Assembly (NCBI RefSeq): GCF_001580025.1
Contig: NZ_LSZO01000135.1
Coordinates: 43,251-107,250 of the forward strand
Source of the DNA: Ventosimonas gracilis
GTDB lineage: Bacteria > Pseudomonadota > Gammaproteobacteria > Pseudomonadales > Pseudomonadaceae
Direction of reading: 5' to 3'
DNA: 64,000 nt
The translations under genes and the position numbers were made by a program. Shown piece after piece: positions 21,740 to 31,133 of the stretch; position 1 is the stretch's first letter, and each line of letters begins with the position of its first letter. The notes under the pieces are model-generated. The model did no database searches. It worked only from the letters and a program-made list of their open reading frames with translations, and was not told the DNA's origin.

Positions 21740-22764
21740 CGGGAAGCTTCCTCGCGTAGCGCGACCATCAGGCGGCGCGGCCAGCGCAAGGTTAGCGGCT
21801 GCCCCAGTTGCAGCGGTTCGCTGCCTTCCTGCCCGCTGGCACGCGTCACCGTGAACACCTGCCCGCTTGGCAGCAGCACTTCATAGCGCGTGCTCGCACC
21901 TTGGTATTGGATGCCCTGCAAGCTGCCGGACAGTTGCAGATAATCATCAGGCAGCGGGCTGCTGTCTGCCAGTTCCAGATATTCCGGTCGAATGGCAAAG
22001 GGCGCCCTTCTTCCGGTCAATTGCTGCGCCAATTCCCCGCGCAGCAGGTTGCTGGTGCCGACAAATTCGGCGACAAAAGCCGTAGCCGGTTGTTGATAGA
22101 GCGCCCTTGGCGTATCCACCTGCTCAATCCGCCCTTGGTTAAACACGGCCACACGGTCGGACATGGACAACGCCTCGCCTTGGTCGTGGGTGACAAACAC
22201 AAAAGTAATGCCCAACTGACGCTGAAGTTTTTTCAGCTCGCCCTGCATTTGCTCGCGCAGTTTTAAATCCAGTGCGCCCAAAGGCTCATCCAGGAGCAGC
22301 ACGCGCGGACGGTTAATCAGCGCGCGCGCCAAGGCCACGCGCTGGCGCTGACCGCCGGACATCTGCGAGGGTTTGCGCGCACCAAAACCCTCAAGGGCAA
22401 CCATTTCCAGCGCTTCTTCGGCCTGCTTGTACCGCTCGGCCTTGTCCACGCCGCGCACTTTTAAGCCATAGGCGACGTTATCGCGCACGTTCATATGCGG
22501 AAACAGTGCGTAGTCCTGAAAGACCGTGTTGACATCACGCCGATAAGGAGGAAGTCCCGCCGCTTCCACCCCGTGAATGCGGATGCTGCCGCTGTCTGGC
22601 TGTTCAAATCCGGCAATCAGCCGCAGGCAAGTGGTTTTGCCGGAGCCGGACGGGCCGAGCAACGAGAAGAACTCGCCCTCTGCAATCTCAATCGACAGAT
22701 TGGAGACCGCCTGCACGCTGCCAAAACGGCGCGAGACGTTAAGTAACTGCACGGCAGCGGGCAT
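21736..22764 (-). CDS. ABC transporter ATP-binding protein, PotA-like
   Basis: This 342-residue ATPase has Walker A LLGPSGSGKTTCLRL, a Q-loop near VNTVFQDYALFPH, the signature SQMSGGQRQRVALARAL, Walker B VLLLDEPLGALD and the switch histidine in FVFVTHDQGEA. A C-terminal TOBE-like domain (about 240-342) is typical of the spermidine/sulfate/Fe importer class. The ATG at 22764 lies 13 bases after the CytX-like gene, so it belongs to the same TPP-riboswitch-controlled transcript. Confidence 0.88.
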   Translation of the reverse strand: MPAAVQLLNVSRRFGSVQAVSNLSIEIAEGEFFSLLGPSGSGKTTCLRLIAGFEQPDSGSIRIHGVEAAGLPPYRRDVNTVFQDYALFPHMNVRDNVAYGLKVRGVDKAERYKQAEEALEMVALEGFGARKPSQMSGGQRQRVALARALINRPRVLLLDEPLGALDLKLREQMQGELKKLQRQLGITFVFVTHDQGEALSMSDRVAVFNQGRIEQVDTPRALYQQPATAFVAEFVGTSNLLRGELAQQLTGRRAPFAIRPEYLELADSSPLPDDYLQLSGSLQGIQYQGASTRYEVLLPSGQVFTVTRASGQEGSEPLQLGQPLTLRWPRRLMVALREEASR

Positions 22765-22777
22765 GATTTTGCTTTCC

Positions 22778-24046
22778 TTATTGTTTTGGCCGAGTGATCA
22801 ACGACAGGGTAAAGGTGACAACCAGTGTCGGCAAGGCCGAACCCAACCCCAAGTCAAGCAGCGGCAAACCGTGATAGCAGGCAATCCCCAGCAGCCAGAG
22901 CAAGGCCGGAACCGGCTCAATCAGACGAGCACTCACTGGGCGGGCGAGCGCGCCAAAGGCTTGCCTGCCTAAAATCACGCCGTACAGCGGCACAAATACT
23001 GAACTTAGCATCAGCAAGAAAGGCTCCAAACTGTGCATCGGCAGCAGCAAGGCGCACAGCGAGCCCACCAGCACCAGCAGCAGGGCAAAGCGGCGGATGC
23101 TAAAGCGCGGCAGCAGGCTGTGCGCAGAAACGGCAGCGCTGTACAGGTCGCCGTAGGCGTTATCCAGCTCGTCCAGCAAAATCAGCCCCAGTGCGATCAG
23201 CCCGCCTTGTGCCAGCAGCAACGCGGTAACGACTGAACCATCGACCTGCCCGCTGCTGGCTATCATCACGCCCAGCGCGTAGCACCAGATATTGGCGATG
23301 GCATAACCCAGCCAAACGCCGCCCAAGGCGCTGCGCCCACTGCGACCATGACGGGCGTAGTCGGCCACCAGCGGCAACCAGGAAATCGGCATGGCAATCA
23401 CCAAATCCAGTGCGCCGAACAGGCCAAGGCTGCCATCCCCGGTACGGTTCCAAAATGCTGCAAAACCGCTGTCTGCCAAGCGGGAGGCAAACTGATAGGT
23501 CAGCCACAATAGCGAGATAATCACCAAAGGCAGGCCAAATCGACTGACAAAACGGCGCACCAAGGTTTGCATGGAAGCGGATAGCAGTGCGGCCAGTAGC
23601 AGCCCCCAAAAGAGCGCGACCACAATCGACGCGATGGGACTTTGTGCGTTAATTCCAAGGGCTTGCGCAGCAATCGCCAGCGTACCTTCGCGCATGATTA
23701 ACAGCTCAAAACTGGTCCAGCCGATCAGCTGCACGATATTGAGCAGCACCGGCAGCCGCGCAAAGCCGCGGCCATAGCTATGGTGCATCAATGCGGCACT
23801 GGACAGGCCGCTGTCACAGGCAATTTTACTGACCCAGGCAAGCAAACCTGCGCCAATCACTGAACCGGCCAGTGTGGCAAAAATAGCTTCACGAATGCCC
23901 ACCGCTGGCACCAGATAAGCGCCGACCTGGATGACCAACAGCCCCACGCCGAGGCTAAACCAAAGCGCGGCGTGGTCGCGCCAAGCGAATACGCGCTCAG
24001 CGGCGGGAACGGGATTTAACGCTTGATTGACAACCGTTTCTTTCAT
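22778..24046 (-). CDS. cytX: NCS1 permease, CytX-like (predicted hydroxymethylpyrimidine transporter)
   Basis: This 422-residue membrane protein has about twelve spans and the NCS1 cytosine/purine permease pattern, for example ALWFSLGVGLLVIQVGAYLVP at the start and AMPISWLPLVADYARHG in the middle. Members of this subgroup linked to thiamine genes are predicted to import the thiamine precursor HMP. The TPP riboswitch in the leader supports that here. The start has AAGG eight bases upstream, within reach of the riboswitch expression platform. The symbol is by analogy; substrate is not shown by sequence. Confidence 0.8.
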   Translation of the reverse strand: MKETVVNQALNPVPAAERVFAWRDHAALWFSLGVGLLVIQVGAYLVPAVGIREAIFATLAGSVIGAGLLAWVSKIACDSGLSSAALMHHSYGRGFARLPVLLNIVQLIGWTSFELLIMREGTLAIAAQALGINAQSPIASIVVALFWGLLLAALLSASMQTLVRRFVSRFGLPLVIISLLWLTYQFASRLADSGFAAFWNRTGDGSLGLFGALDLVIAMPISWLPLVADYARHGRSGRSALGGVWLGYAIANIWCYALGVMIASSGQVDGSVVTALLLAQGGLIALGLILLDELDNAYGDLYSAAVSAHSLLPRFSIRRFALLLVLVGSLCALLLPMHSLEPFLLMLSSVFVPLYGVILGRQAFGALARPVSARLIEPVPALLWLLGIACYHGLPLLDLGLGSALPTLVVTFTLSLITRPKQ

Positions 24047-24112
24047 GGCAGCACCTTAAGGGAAGAACGCGGCAGGTGCGCCAGCACCTTGGCGCAGACG
24101 CACCAAGGCCGG

Positions 24113-24198
24113 TCGCTTTCCTGCGCGAGGATTATCTCAACAGGTTCAAAGGGACTCTCTCAGCCAGTCGTCCAGACAGACGGCGGCACCCCCAGCGA
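24113..24198 (-). promoter_or_regulatory. TPP riboswitch (THI element)
   Basis: On the minus strand the leader reads TCGCTGGGGGTGCC, then TGGCTGAGAGAGTCCC, then TTTGAACCTGTTGAGATAAT and finally GGAAAGCGA. These are the conserved thiamine pyrophosphate aptamer pieces: GGGGTGC, CTGAGA, and CTTTGAACCTG with the TAAT element. The outer TCGCT and AGCGA segments form P1. Downstream, CCTTGG/CCAAGG and GGTGC/GCACC hairpins before the CytX-like start form a likely expression platform acting on translation or termination. Confidence 0.93.
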
Positions 24199-24205
24199 GC
24201 CTCGT

Positions 24206-24234
24206 AGCATGCCCTGTGCCGCACGGCAGGTCAA
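24206..24234 (-). promoter_or_regulatory. Sigma-70 promoter of the TPP-riboswitch operon
   Basis: On the minus strand TTGACC (24234-24229) is followed after exactly 17 bases by CATGCT (24211-24206). The -35 matches five of six consensus bases and the -10 three of six. Transcription would begin near 24199, one base before the riboswitch P1 helix. The spacer contains TGCCG/CGGCA inverted arms. Confidence 0.6.
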
Positions 24235-24582
24235 ATCCTGCTCGCCTGCAAGCGGGAGAGGGGCTAAGGGAGAGGGAACCAGAGGCAGGGGCTCTTTTGG
24301 GAGCCGATAAGAGGTTCAGTTACAACGCCGATTGACACTCCTGTAGCAAACGTCCGTTTTATGATCAGCTCCTCAGCAGTCAGTAAAACCGGACAACTCA
24401 TTTGCTCTGCTGCGGACAGATTACTTATCACTGACACCGCCTTAATCAGTGCTTGGCAAATACTCCATCAGCAATACCGAGCACAGGCTGACGACAGGGC
24501 ATTTGACAAGCGAATACGCCTGCATCGGTCGCTCAATAAGCGAAAACCAATGCAGTTTCTGGGGATTGGAGGGTAGCTCAAT
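24235..24582. other. Intergenic stretch between the TPP leader and csrA
   Basis: No convincing gene is seen. Around 24241-24290 there is a GAGAGGGG / GGGAGAGGG motif related to the palindromic repeats found after pnp, after ggt and after aceF. A plus-strand frame at 24361-24576 has no recognisable features. No tRNA cloverleaf was found. Confidence 0.4.
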
Positions 24583-24607
24583 GCCGCCCACTCAGTTAAC
24601 GGGCGGC
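24583..24607 (-). terminator. Hairpin downstream of csrA
   Basis: GCCGCCC (24583-24589) and GGGCGGC (24601-24607) form a perfect seven-base stem with an 11-base loop, 10 bases after the csrA stop. There is no clear T run on either side, so it may stabilise the message or terminate weakly. Confidence 0.5.
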
Positions 24608-24616
24608 AAGGAGAAA

Positions 24617-24802
24617 TCAAGCAGTCGGCGGAGGCCGTTGTCCTTTTTGGATACGTTGGTAGATTTCTTCACGGTGTACGGAAACGTTTTTAGGCGCATC
24701 AACGCCAAGTCGCACTTGATGGCCTTTTACTGCCAGTACGGTGATGCAGATGTCATCACCGACCATCAGGGTCTCCCCAACCCGGCGCGTTAAAATTAGC
24801 AT
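24617..24802 (-). CDS. csrA: Carbon storage regulator CsrA/RsmA
   Basis: CsrA is a dimeric RNA-binding regulator that binds GGA motifs in mRNA leaders. The 61-residue sequence begins [18 protein letters not shown] and contains [19 protein letters not shown], the strands and helix that bind RNA. The ATG has AAGGAG upstream. Several GGA motifs lie near its own start, including the ribosome binding site, suggesting autoregulation. In Pseudomonas csrA follows lysC, but here it follows rplS on the same strand, so the neighbourhood is rearranged. Confidence 0.97.
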   Translation of the reverse strand: MLILTRRVGETLMVGDDICITVLAVKGHQVRLGVDAPKNVSVHREEIYQRIQKGQRPPPTA

Positions 24803-24924
24803 TCCCCAATCTCCTTGAGTCTCTCGCCTCCCCCGCTTGTATCGCGGATACGACCAAGCATTGCAGAATCAAGATTGAACAAATAAAGGCGGGAATCACG
24901 CAAAAATGCGCGAATAGGTACAAG

Positions 24925-24953
24925 AGTATAGCTGGCTACTGCCGACTTGCTAA
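24925..24953 (-). promoter_or_regulatory. Candidate csrA promoter
   Basis: On the minus strand TTAGCA (24953-24948) and TATACT (24930-24925) are 17 bases apart, with four and five matches to the sigma-70 consensus. This would give a leader of about 115 bases before the csrA ATG. The surrounding segment 24803-25070 is clearly AT-richer than its flanks. Confidence 0.5.
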
Positions 24954-25071
24954 TTTTTTTAGCAGCAGAATCACTCAAATTTGCAAGTGGTTCTACCCTG
25001 TTTTCGTTAGCGAAATTGATGCCAATTATTGCCAGTACTGGATGGAAACTGCACATTCCCCAAAGTAGGCA

Positions 25072-25092
25072 GGAGCGCCCTTGCGGCGCTCC
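25072..25092 (-). terminator. Hairpin after rplS
   Basis: On the minus strand GGAGCGCC (25092-25085) and GGCGCTCC (25079-25072) form an eight-base GC-rich stem with a five-base loop, 11 bases past the rplS stop. The following T run is short. It probably ends the rpsP-rimM-trmD-rplS operon. Confidence 0.7.
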
Positions 25093-25103
25093 CGTGGCTG
25101 GCA

Positions 25104-25451
25104 TTAAACCAGTTTTTCTTTGATGCGGGCGGCTTTGCCGGAGAGGGCGCGCAGGTAGTAGAGCTTGGCTTTGCGCACATCGCCACGGCGCTTGACCTGG
25201 ATGCTTTCAATCAGCGGGGAATAGCTTTGGAAGGTGCGCTCCACGCCGGTTCCGCTGGAGATTTTACGCACGGTGAAGGCGCTATTTAAGCCGCGATTGC
25301 GTTTGCCTATCACGACGCCTTCAAAGGCTTGCAGACGGCTGCGTTCGCCTTCTTTCACGCGCACTTGCACGACGACGGTGTCGCCTGGGGCAAAAGCGGG
25401 GATTTCTTTGCCCATTTGCTCGGCTTCGAGTTGGGCGATGATATTGCTCAT
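25104..25451 (-). CDS. rplS: 50S ribosomal protein L19
   Basis: L19 sits at the 30S-50S interface. The 115-residue product begins [13 protein letters not shown] and contains [36 protein letters not shown] and [17 protein letters not shown], all standard for bL19. The frame is open 11 codons further upstream, but ATG 25451 gives the family start. It is the last gene of rpsP-rimM-trmD-rplS. Confidence 0.98.
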   Translation of the reverse strand: MSNIIAQLEAEQMGKEIPAFAPGDTVVVQVRVKEGERSRLQAFEGVVIGKRNRGLNSAFTVRKISSGTGVERTFQSYSPLIESIQVKRRGDVRKAKLYYLRALSGKAARIKEKLV

Positions 25452-25470
25452 GTTGCGTGCTCCTTTAAGG

Positions 25471-26235
25471 TCAATCTTGACCATCGATACGGGGTCTATC
25501 GTCCTGCTGAGCGCGGTATTGCGCTAGCAGCGCTTGTTCTTCTCCAGAAAGCGAGCGGCTATCCAGAAGATCAGCGCGACGTTGCAGCGTTCTGATTAAA
25601 GATTGCTGTAAACGCCAGCGCCGGATGTGTTCATGATGGCCGCTTAGCAGCACTTCAGGAACACGTCTGCCTGCATAGACTTCGGGTCTTGTGTAATGCG
25701 GATAGTCAAGCAAGCCGTCCGTAAACGAGTCTTGCTCGGCAGAATCCGCATGCCCCAAAGCACCGGGCAGCAGGCGGGTTATTGCATCGATCAGCACCAG
25801 TGCAGGCAGCTCGCCGCCGGATAGCACATAGTCACCGATGGACCATTGTTCATCGACGTGCATCTCAATAAAACGCTCGTCGATACCTTCGTAACGTCCG
25901 GCAAGCAGAATGAGTGCCGGCTCTTGCGCCAATTCGGCGACTGCCGCCTGGTTTAATCTGCGTCCCTGGGGCGACAGGTAAATCACTTTGGCCACTTGAT
26001 TTAGCGCTTGCTTGGCGGCAAACAGCGCGTCTTCCAGCGGTTTTATCATCATCACCATGCCGGGGCCGCCGCCAAACGGGCGGTCATCGACTTTGTGATG
26101 CACGTCTTGGGTAAAGCTGCGCGGATTGTGGCAATTGAGCTGCAACAAGCCGCGCTTGAGCGCCCGTCCAGTAATGCCCTGTTCGAGCGCATCCGTAATC
26201 ATCTGCGGGAACAGGCTGATGACTTCAATTTGCAT
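25471..26235 (-). CDS. trmD: tRNA (guanine-N1)-methyltransferase TrmD
   Basis: TrmD methylates G37 of tRNAs with a G36, using SAM in a trefoil-knot fold. The 254-residue sequence has VISLFPQMI near the start, [29 protein letters not shown] and [15 protein letters not shown], the knot and SAM-binding motifs. ATG 26235 lies three bases after the rimM stop. It precedes rplS, completing the normal operon. Confidence 0.97.
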   Translation of the reverse strand: MQIEVISLFPQMITDALEQGITGRALKRGLLQLNCHNPRSFTQDVHHKVDDRPFGGGPGMVMMIKPLEDALFAAKQALNQVAKVIYLSPQGRRLNQAAVAELAQEPALILLAGRYEGIDERFIEMHVDEQWSIGDYVLSGGELPALVLIDAITRLLPGALGHADSAEQDSFTDGLLDYPHYTRPEVYAGRRVPEVLLSGHHEHIRRWRLQQSLIRTLQRRADLLDSRSLSGEEQALLAQYRAQQDDRPRIDGQD

Positions 26236-26238
26236 CAA

Positions 26239-26766
26239 TCAAAAGTCTGCGTCCCATTCCACCTGCATTTCACCGGCACCAAGGTCAACCCGCCGCACAC
26301 AACCATCCGTGTAGGGCAGTAGGCGTTCGCGCTGATCCAGACTGCCTTCGCAGGGCAATACACGCATCACGTCATTGGCACCGGTGGACAACATACGTTC
26401 AATACGGCCAAGCAGCCTGCCGTTTTGTTCAATAACCTTAAGCCCTTCCAACTGATGCCAGTAATATTCACCGTCATCCAATTTTGGCAACTCGCTACGC
26501 CGGACGCAGATTTCCAGATGGGCCAGTTGCTGCGCTTGGTCGCGGTCGTCAATGCCGTCTAAAAACACCAGCAGGTTTTTGCCCTGCTGACGGCTATCGC
26601 TTAATGTCACTTCAAGGTGCCTGCGACTGTCTCGCAATATCCAGTTGGGATAATCCAGCAGATTGGCGGGCGGTTCGGTAAAGGAATAGACCTTAAGCTC
26701 GCCGCGTACGCCGTGTGCGGACAGCACTTTGCCGACGACGATCAGCTCTTGATCAAGCGGCGGCAC
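26239..26766 (-). CDS. rimM: 16S rRNA processing protein RimM
   Basis: RimM binds S19 and helps mature the 30S head. Two domains are visible: an N-terminal barrel ([21 protein letters not shown]) and a C-terminal PRC barrel with [13 protein letters not shown] and the family ending VEWDADF. No ATG fits; the GTG at 26766 gives a 175-residue protein, the normal pseudomonad length, and overlaps the end of rpsP by 14 bases. The frame extends further into rpsP, but that part has no similarity to RimM. Confidence 0.93.
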   Translation of the reverse strand: MPPLDQELIVVGKVLSAHGVRGELKVYSFTEPPANLLDYPNWILRDSRRHLEVTLSDSRQQGKNLLVFLDGIDDRDQAQQLAHLEICVRRSELPKLDDGEYYWHQLEGLKVIEQNGRLLGRIERMLSTGANDVMRVLPCEGSLDQRERLLPYTDGCVRRVDLGAGEMQVEWDADF

Positions 26767-27010
26767 GGGTTTTGGCGGCTTCCTTGAGCAGGCTGGCGAC
26801 GCGCTCGGACGGCTGCGCACCTTGACCCAGCCAGTAGTCGGCACGGGCTTGGTCTACATTCAGGCGAACCTCGCCACCGGTCGCTATCGGGTTAAAAAAG
26901 CCGATGCGCTCGATAAAGCGGCCATCACGCGCGTTGCGGCTGTTGGCGACGGTTAAGTGGTAGAACGGGCGTTTTTTCGAGCCGCCACGTGCAAGACGAA
27001 TAGTTACCAT
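26753..27010 (-). CDS. rpsP: 30S ribosomal protein S16
   Basis: This 85-residue protein begins [18 protein letters not shown] and contains [14 protein letters not shown], the signature of bS16. The ATG at 27010 has GGAAAG upstream. It is the first gene of rpsP-rimM-trmD-rplS. In many relatives ffh precedes it; here the upstream neighbour on the same strand is pnp, separated by about 160 bases with a hairpin. Confidence 0.97.
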   Translation of the reverse strand: MVTIRLARGGSKKRPFYHLTVANSRNARDGRFIERIGFFNPIATGGEVRLNVDQARADYWLGQGAQPSERVASLLKEAAKTRAAA

Positions 27011-27136
27011 TAAAAATCTTTCCTTTATGCCTTCCTGCCTTGGCTAAGGCAGGGCGAAATTGAAGTCATCATGACCCGAAAGGGCGAACATTCTAAGAGC
27101 AGTCGATAGTTGCTGCAAGAGTGTCCTGGCTAAATT

Positions 27137-27162
27137 ACCCTCTCCCACCAGTGGGCGAGGGT
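27137..27162 (-). terminator. Palindromic repeat / terminator after pnp
   Basis: ACCCTCTCCCAC (27137-27148) and GTGGGCGAGGGT (27151-27162) form a long stem with one internal mismatch, 12 bases beyond the pnp stop. It belongs to the CCCTCTCCC/GGGAGAGGG family seen at three other intergenic sites. The likely role is ending or protecting the pnp message. Confidence 0.65.
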
Positions 27163-27173
27163 TTAGTGGGGTT

Positions 27174-29267
27174 TTAGGCGGCGCTGGCCTCGTAGGCTTC
27201 GACATCTTTAATCGACAGCTTGATGCGGCCACGGTTGTCAACGTCGAGCACCACGACTTTGACCTCCTGACCTTCTTTGAGTACATCGCTGACTTTTTCG
27301 ATGCGCTGATGGCTAATCATGGAGATATGCACCAGCCCATCCTTGCCGGGCAGGATGTTGACAAAGGCACCAAAGTCGACAATGCGCTCAACACGTCCGA
27401 CATAGATCTTGCCAATTTCCGCTTCGGCGGTAATGGCCAGTACGCGCTGGCGAGCCGCTTCGGCGGCTTCTTTGCTTTCGCCAAAGATTTTTACCGCGCC
27501 GTTGTCTTCAAGGTCGATGCTGGCTTTGGTTTCTTCGCAAATCGCACGGATGGTCGCGCCGCCTTTGCCAATCACGTCACGGATTTTGTCCGGGTCGATT
27601 TTCATCGTCAGCATGGCCGGGGCGTTTTCCGACAGTTCTTGGCGCGAGGCGGGCAGCACTTGATTCATCTGCGAGAGGATGTGCAGACGAGCTTCACGCG
27701 CCTGCTCCAGCGCGATTTCCATAATCTGCTCGGTAATGCCCTGGATTTTGATGTCCATTTGCAGTGCGGTGACGCCGTTTGCGGTACCGGCGACTTTAAA
27801 GTCCATATCGCCCAAGTGGTCTTCATCGCCGAGGATGTCGGTTAATACGGCAAATTGTTCGCCTTCTTTGACCAAGCCCATAGCGATACCGGCGACCGGC
27901 GCTTTCATCGGCACACCGGCATCCATCAGCGCAAGCGACGCGCCGCAGACCGAGGCCATCGAGCTGGAACCGTTGGATTCGGTGATTTCCGACACCACGC
28001 GGATGCTGTAGGGGAAGTCGTTTGCATTCGGCAACATGGCCGCGACGCCACGCCGCGCAAGGCGACCGTGGCCGATTTCGCGCCGTCCGGCACCGCCCAT
28101 GCGGCCGCATTCGCCGACCGAATAGGGCGGGAAATTGTAGTGCAGCATAAAGTTGTCGCGCTTTTCGCCTTCGAGCGTATCGAGCAGTTGAGCGTCACGT
28201 GCCGTGCCCAAGGTCGCCACGACCAAGGCTTGCGTTTCGCCGCGGGTAAATAGCGCCGAGCCGTGGACTTTCGGCAGCACGCCGACTTCAATCGACAGCG
28301 GGCGCACGGTGCGCGTGTCGCGTCCGTCGATACGCGGCTTGCCTTCGACGATATTGCGGCGCACGGTGCGGTATTCGAGCAGGCTGAAGGCTTCTTTTAC
28401 CGCGCCCGGATCAAATTCGCTCAAAGCGGCTACGGCTTCGCTGCGCAGCACATCCAGGCGGTTGTAACGCTCTTGCTTAAGAATGATGCCGTAGGCGTCG
28501 TTAATCGCCGCGGCAAAACGACTTTCAACCGCCTCCCGCAGTGTGCGGTTTTCTTCCGGCGCAGACCAGTCCCAAACCGGTTTAGCGGCCTCAGCGGCAA
28601 AGCTCTTGACCGCTTCAATCACCGCTTGAAATTCCTGATGGGCAAACAGTACGCCGCCCAGCATTTGGTCTTCGGTCAGTTCAAGGGCTTCGGATTCGAC
28701 CATCAGTACCGCGCTTTCGGTACCGGCGACGACCATATCGAGGCTGGATGCAGCCAGTTGTTCGTAGCTGGGATTGAGCAGATAACCCAATTCGCTGTGA
28801 TAAGCCACACGCGCCGCGCCAATCGGTCCGTTAAAGGGAATGCCGGAAATGGCCAGCGCCGCCGAGGTGCCAATCATCGCGGCAATATCCGGGTCGGTCT
28901 TTTTGCTGGTGGAAAGCACGGTGCAGACCACCTGCACCTCGTTCAGAAAACCTTCTGGAAACAACGGACGAATCGGGCGGTCAATCAGCCTGGAGGTGAG
29001 CGTTTCTTTTTCCGAAGGACGGCCTTCGCGCTTAAAAAAACCGCCGGGGATTTTACCGGCGGCGTAGGTTTTCTCTTGATAGTGTACGGACAGCGGAAAA
29101 AAATCGCGCCCCGCTTCGGCTTGTTTTGCACCGACTACGGTCACTAATACGCTGATGTCGTTATCGACTGTGACCAGTACCGCGCCGCTGGCCTGACGGG
29201 CGATCCGTCCGGTTTCCAGCGTCACCTGTGACGAGCCGAAGGTAAATTGTTTGATAACCGGTTTCAC
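27174..29267 (-). CDS. pnp: Polyribonucleotide nucleotidyltransferase (PNPase)
   Basis: PNPase degrades RNA 3' to 5' by phosphorolysis. The 697-residue protein has two RNase PH domains (about 1-140 and 310-550), a KH domain with [16 protein letters not shown], and an S1 domain with [21 protein letters not shown]. The start is a GTG at 29267 with AAGGAAG upstream. It follows rpsO as usual, with a hairpin between them that resembles the RNase III-processed leader of other pnp genes. Confidence 0.97.
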   Translation of the reverse strand: MKPVIKQFTFGSSQVTLETGRIARQASGAVLVTVDNDISVLVTVVGAKQAEAGRDFFPLSVHYQEKTYAAGKIPGGFFKREGRPSEKETLTSRLIDRPIRPLFPEGFLNEVQVVCTVLSTSKKTDPDIAAMIGTSAALAISGIPFNGPIGAARVAYHSELGYLLNPSYEQLAASSLDMVVAGTESAVLMVESEALELTEDQMLGGVLFAHQEFQAVIEAVKSFAAEAAKPVWDWSAPEENRTLREAVESRFAAAINDAYGIILKQERYNRLDVLRSEAVAALSEFDPGAVKEAFSLLEYRTVRRNIVEGKPRIDGRDTRTVRPLSIEVGVLPKVHGSALFTRGETQALVVATLGTARDAQLLDTLEGEKRDNFMLHYNFPPYSVGECGRMGGAGRREIGHGRLARRGVAAMLPNANDFPYSIRVVSEITESNGSSSMASVCGASLALMDAGVPMKAPVAGIAMGLVKEGEQFAVLTDILGDEDHLGDMDFKVAGTANGVTALQMDIKIQGITEQIMEIALEQAREARLHILSQMNQVLPASRQELSENAPAMLTMKIDPDKIRDVIGKGGATIRAICEETKASIDLEDNGAVKIFGESKEAAEAARQRVLAITAEAEIGKIYVGRVERIVDFGAFVNILPGKDGLVHISMISHQRIEKVSDVLKEGQEVKVVVLDVDNRGRIKLSIKDVEAYEASAA

Positions 29268-29305
29268 GGTGTCTTCCTTTTCTCTTGCCTTGGGGAAAGT
29301 TGCGA

Positions 29306-29332
29306 AATGCGCAGGAGTGGGACCTGCGCATT
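29306..29332 (-). terminator. rpsO-pnp intercistronic hairpin
   Basis: AATGCGCAGG (29306-29315) and CCTGCGCATT (29323-29332) form a perfect ten-base stem with a seven-base loop. It lies between the rpsO stop and the pnp start. In enterobacteria this position holds the rpsO attenuator and the processing site used in pnp autocontrol; a similar role is inferred. Confidence 0.65.
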
Positions 29333-29344
29333 CCTGGAGAGGTC

Positions 29345-29614
29345 TTAGCGACGCAGACCCAAACGGCCAATCAAACTGCTGTAACGTGCAGTGTCTTTAC
29401 CTTTGAGGTAATCCAGCAGTTTACGGCGTTGGTTGACCATGCGGATAAGCCCGCGTCTGGAGTGGTGGTCTTTTTTATTGGCCTTGAAGTGCTCTTGCAA
29501 CTTATTGATGTTGTAGGTCAATAGGGCAACCTGTACTTCCGGCGAGCCGGTGTCGTTTTCCGCTTGACGGTATTCGGCCAAAATTGCAGCCTTTTCAATC
29601 ACGCTTAATGCCAT
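29345..29614 (-). CDS. rpsO: 30S ribosomal protein S15
   Basis: This 89-residue protein starts [15 protein letters not shown] and contains [16 protein letters not shown] and [23 protein letters not shown], the 16S rRNA-binding helices of uS15. The frame extends upstream but ATG 29614 is the family start. It follows truB by about 100 bases and precedes pnp. Confidence 0.98.
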   Translation of the reverse strand: MALSVIEKAAILAEYRQAENDTGSPEVQVALLTYNINKLQEHFKANKKDHHSRRGLIRMVNQRRKLLDYLKGKDTARYSSLIGRLGLRR

Positions 29615-29710
29615 GTCGGCGTTTCCTTCTCTAACAGGCTGGGAATAAAAGGGTTTGACCGTGCCTGCCAACAGCCAACCCCACACTGCGCCGGTTTTGG
29701 CGCAATCGCT

Positions 29711-30655
29711 TTAGGCTGAGCGAATCAAGCGGCGCGGAGCAATGCGTCCGTCCTCGCTGATTTCGCCAATGCCAATAAATTCACCTTCGGCGTTTTGTAC
29801 ACGCAGCAGGCCAAATTTGGGCGCATTCGGCGCACGTACCGGCTGACCCTGTAGCCAATAAAAAGCGCTGCTGGTCGAAAGCTTGACCAAGGGCAAATCC
29901 TGCAAGGCGGTATCGACCGGCAGCAGTAATTCATCCAGTGCCGTCGCACCTTTTTCCTCTTGCAGCTGGATTAAATGATCCAGCGCCAAACACTGGCCTA
30001 ACTCAAAGGGTCCTGCCTTGGTACGCACCAATTCGGCGACATGCGCCCCGCAGCCCAAACGCTCGCCAATATCTTCGGCCAGCGTGCGGATATAAGTGCC
30101 TTTGCTACAGCGAATGGATAATCTTGCCTGTGCTTTTTCAACATCAAAATCCATCAGCTCAAGACTATGGATAGTGACCGTGCGCGGCTCGCGCTCGACC
30201 GTTTTGCCTTCCCGCGCCAGCTTATAGAGCGGCTGGCCGTTTTTTTTCAGCGCCGAATACATCGGCGGAATTTGCTTGATTTCCCCGCGAAATTCCGGCA
30301 GCAAATGTTCTAAATCGGCGCGGGTTAATTTCACTTCACGCTGCGCGAGAATTTCACCTTCCGCATCACCGGTCGCGGTGGTGACACCCAGCTGTATAAG
30401 CGTTTCATAGCCTTTATCGGCTTCGAGCAGATACTGCGAAAACTTGGTTGCCTCGCCAAAACACAGCGGCAATACGCCGGTTGCGAGCGGGTCGAGATTA
30501 CCGGTATGACCGGCTTTTTCCGCTTCAAACAACCAGCGCACTTTTTGCAGCGCAGCACTGGAGGTGAAGTTCAAGGGCTTATCCAGCAATAAAATGCCGT
30601 TAACCGCCCGACGTTTGCGCTTGACTTGCGGCCTACCGGGTTTACGTTCAGTCAT
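29711..30655 (-). CDS. truB: tRNA pseudouridine-55 synthase TruB
   Basis: TruB makes pseudouridine 55 in tRNA. The 314-residue sequence has [17 protein letters not shown], the catalytic-aspartate motif [19 protein letters not shown] and [16 protein letters not shown], followed by a C-terminal PUA-like domain. Asn replaces the common Ser in HTGSLDP, but the aspartate is kept. The start ATG overlaps the rbfA stop by eight bases. Confidence 0.96.
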   Translation of the reverse strand: MTERKPGRPQVKRKRRAVNGILLLDKPLNFTSSAALQKVRWLFEAEKAGHTGNLDPLATGVLPLCFGEATKFSQYLLEADKGYETLIQLGVTTATGDAEGEILAQREVKLTRADLEHLLPEFRGEIKQIPPMYSALKKNGQPLYKLAREGKTVEREPRTVTIHSLELMDFDVEKAQARLSIRCSKGTYIRTLAEDIGERLGCGAHVAELVRTKAGPFELGQCLALDHLIQLQEEKGATALDELLLPVDTALQDLPLVKLSTSSAFYWLQGQPVRAPNAPKFGLLRVQNAEGEFIGIGEISEDGRIAPRRLIRSA

Positions 30656-31022
30656 TGGCGTGCTGCTGGTCTTCGGCGACGGCGCGCTCAATCAACGCCG
30701 ACAAACGCGCACCGCGCTGGGTGCTTTCATCGAAATAAAAATGCAGTTGCGGCAAGCTGCGCAGCTTGATCGCCTGCCCCAGACGGGAACGCAACAGTCC
30801 GCTGGCATCGGTCAAAATATGCAGACTTTGCTGGATTTTGTCGGCATCGTCATCCATCAGCGTAATAAACACCTTGGCATGACCAAGGTCGCGACTCACC
30901 TCAACACCGGTAATGGTGACAAAGCCAAGGCGCGGGTCTTTCACTTCACGCGGAATCATCAACGCCAACTCACGCTGAATTTGGTCGCCGATACGAAGCG
31001 TTCGGCTGTAGTCTTTGGGCAT
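30648..31022 (-). CDS. rbfA: Ribosome-binding factor A
   Basis: RbfA is a KH-type cold-shock factor that matures the 30S subunit. The 124-residue product starts [19 protein letters not shown] and has [24 protein letters not shown] and [11 protein letters not shown]. The frame is open 34 codons upstream without homology. Upstream one would expect infB; instead msrB ends 110 bases away on the same strand. So rbfA-truB-rpsO-pnp is detached from nusA-infB here and probably has its own promoter. Confidence 0.95.
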   Translation of the reverse strand: MPKDYSRTLRIGDQIQRELALMIPREVKDPRLGFVTITGVEVSRDLGHAKVFITLMDDDADKIQQSLHILTDASGLLRSRLGQAIKLRSLPQLHFYFDESTQRGARLSALIERAVAEDQQHAND

Positions 31023-31133
31023 GCTTGGGGTAATCGACAGAAACTTAAGAGAAACCCCAGCGAAGCGAGGGGGCGGATAAAAGCGCGGCAGTTTAACGGA
31101 TAGCGGCGCTTTAGTCCAAGGCATGCAGCGATT

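Noticed and set aside
24361..24576. Plus-strand frame of 71 codons between the TPP leader and csrA
   Set aside because: No ribosome binding site, no recognisable motif and no supporting context.
24796..25104. Minus-strand frame of 102 codons overlapping the csrA start
   Set aside because: It runs through the rplS hairpin and the candidate csrA promoter, has no recognisable family features, and its stop overlaps csrA out of phase with any clear ribosome binding site.
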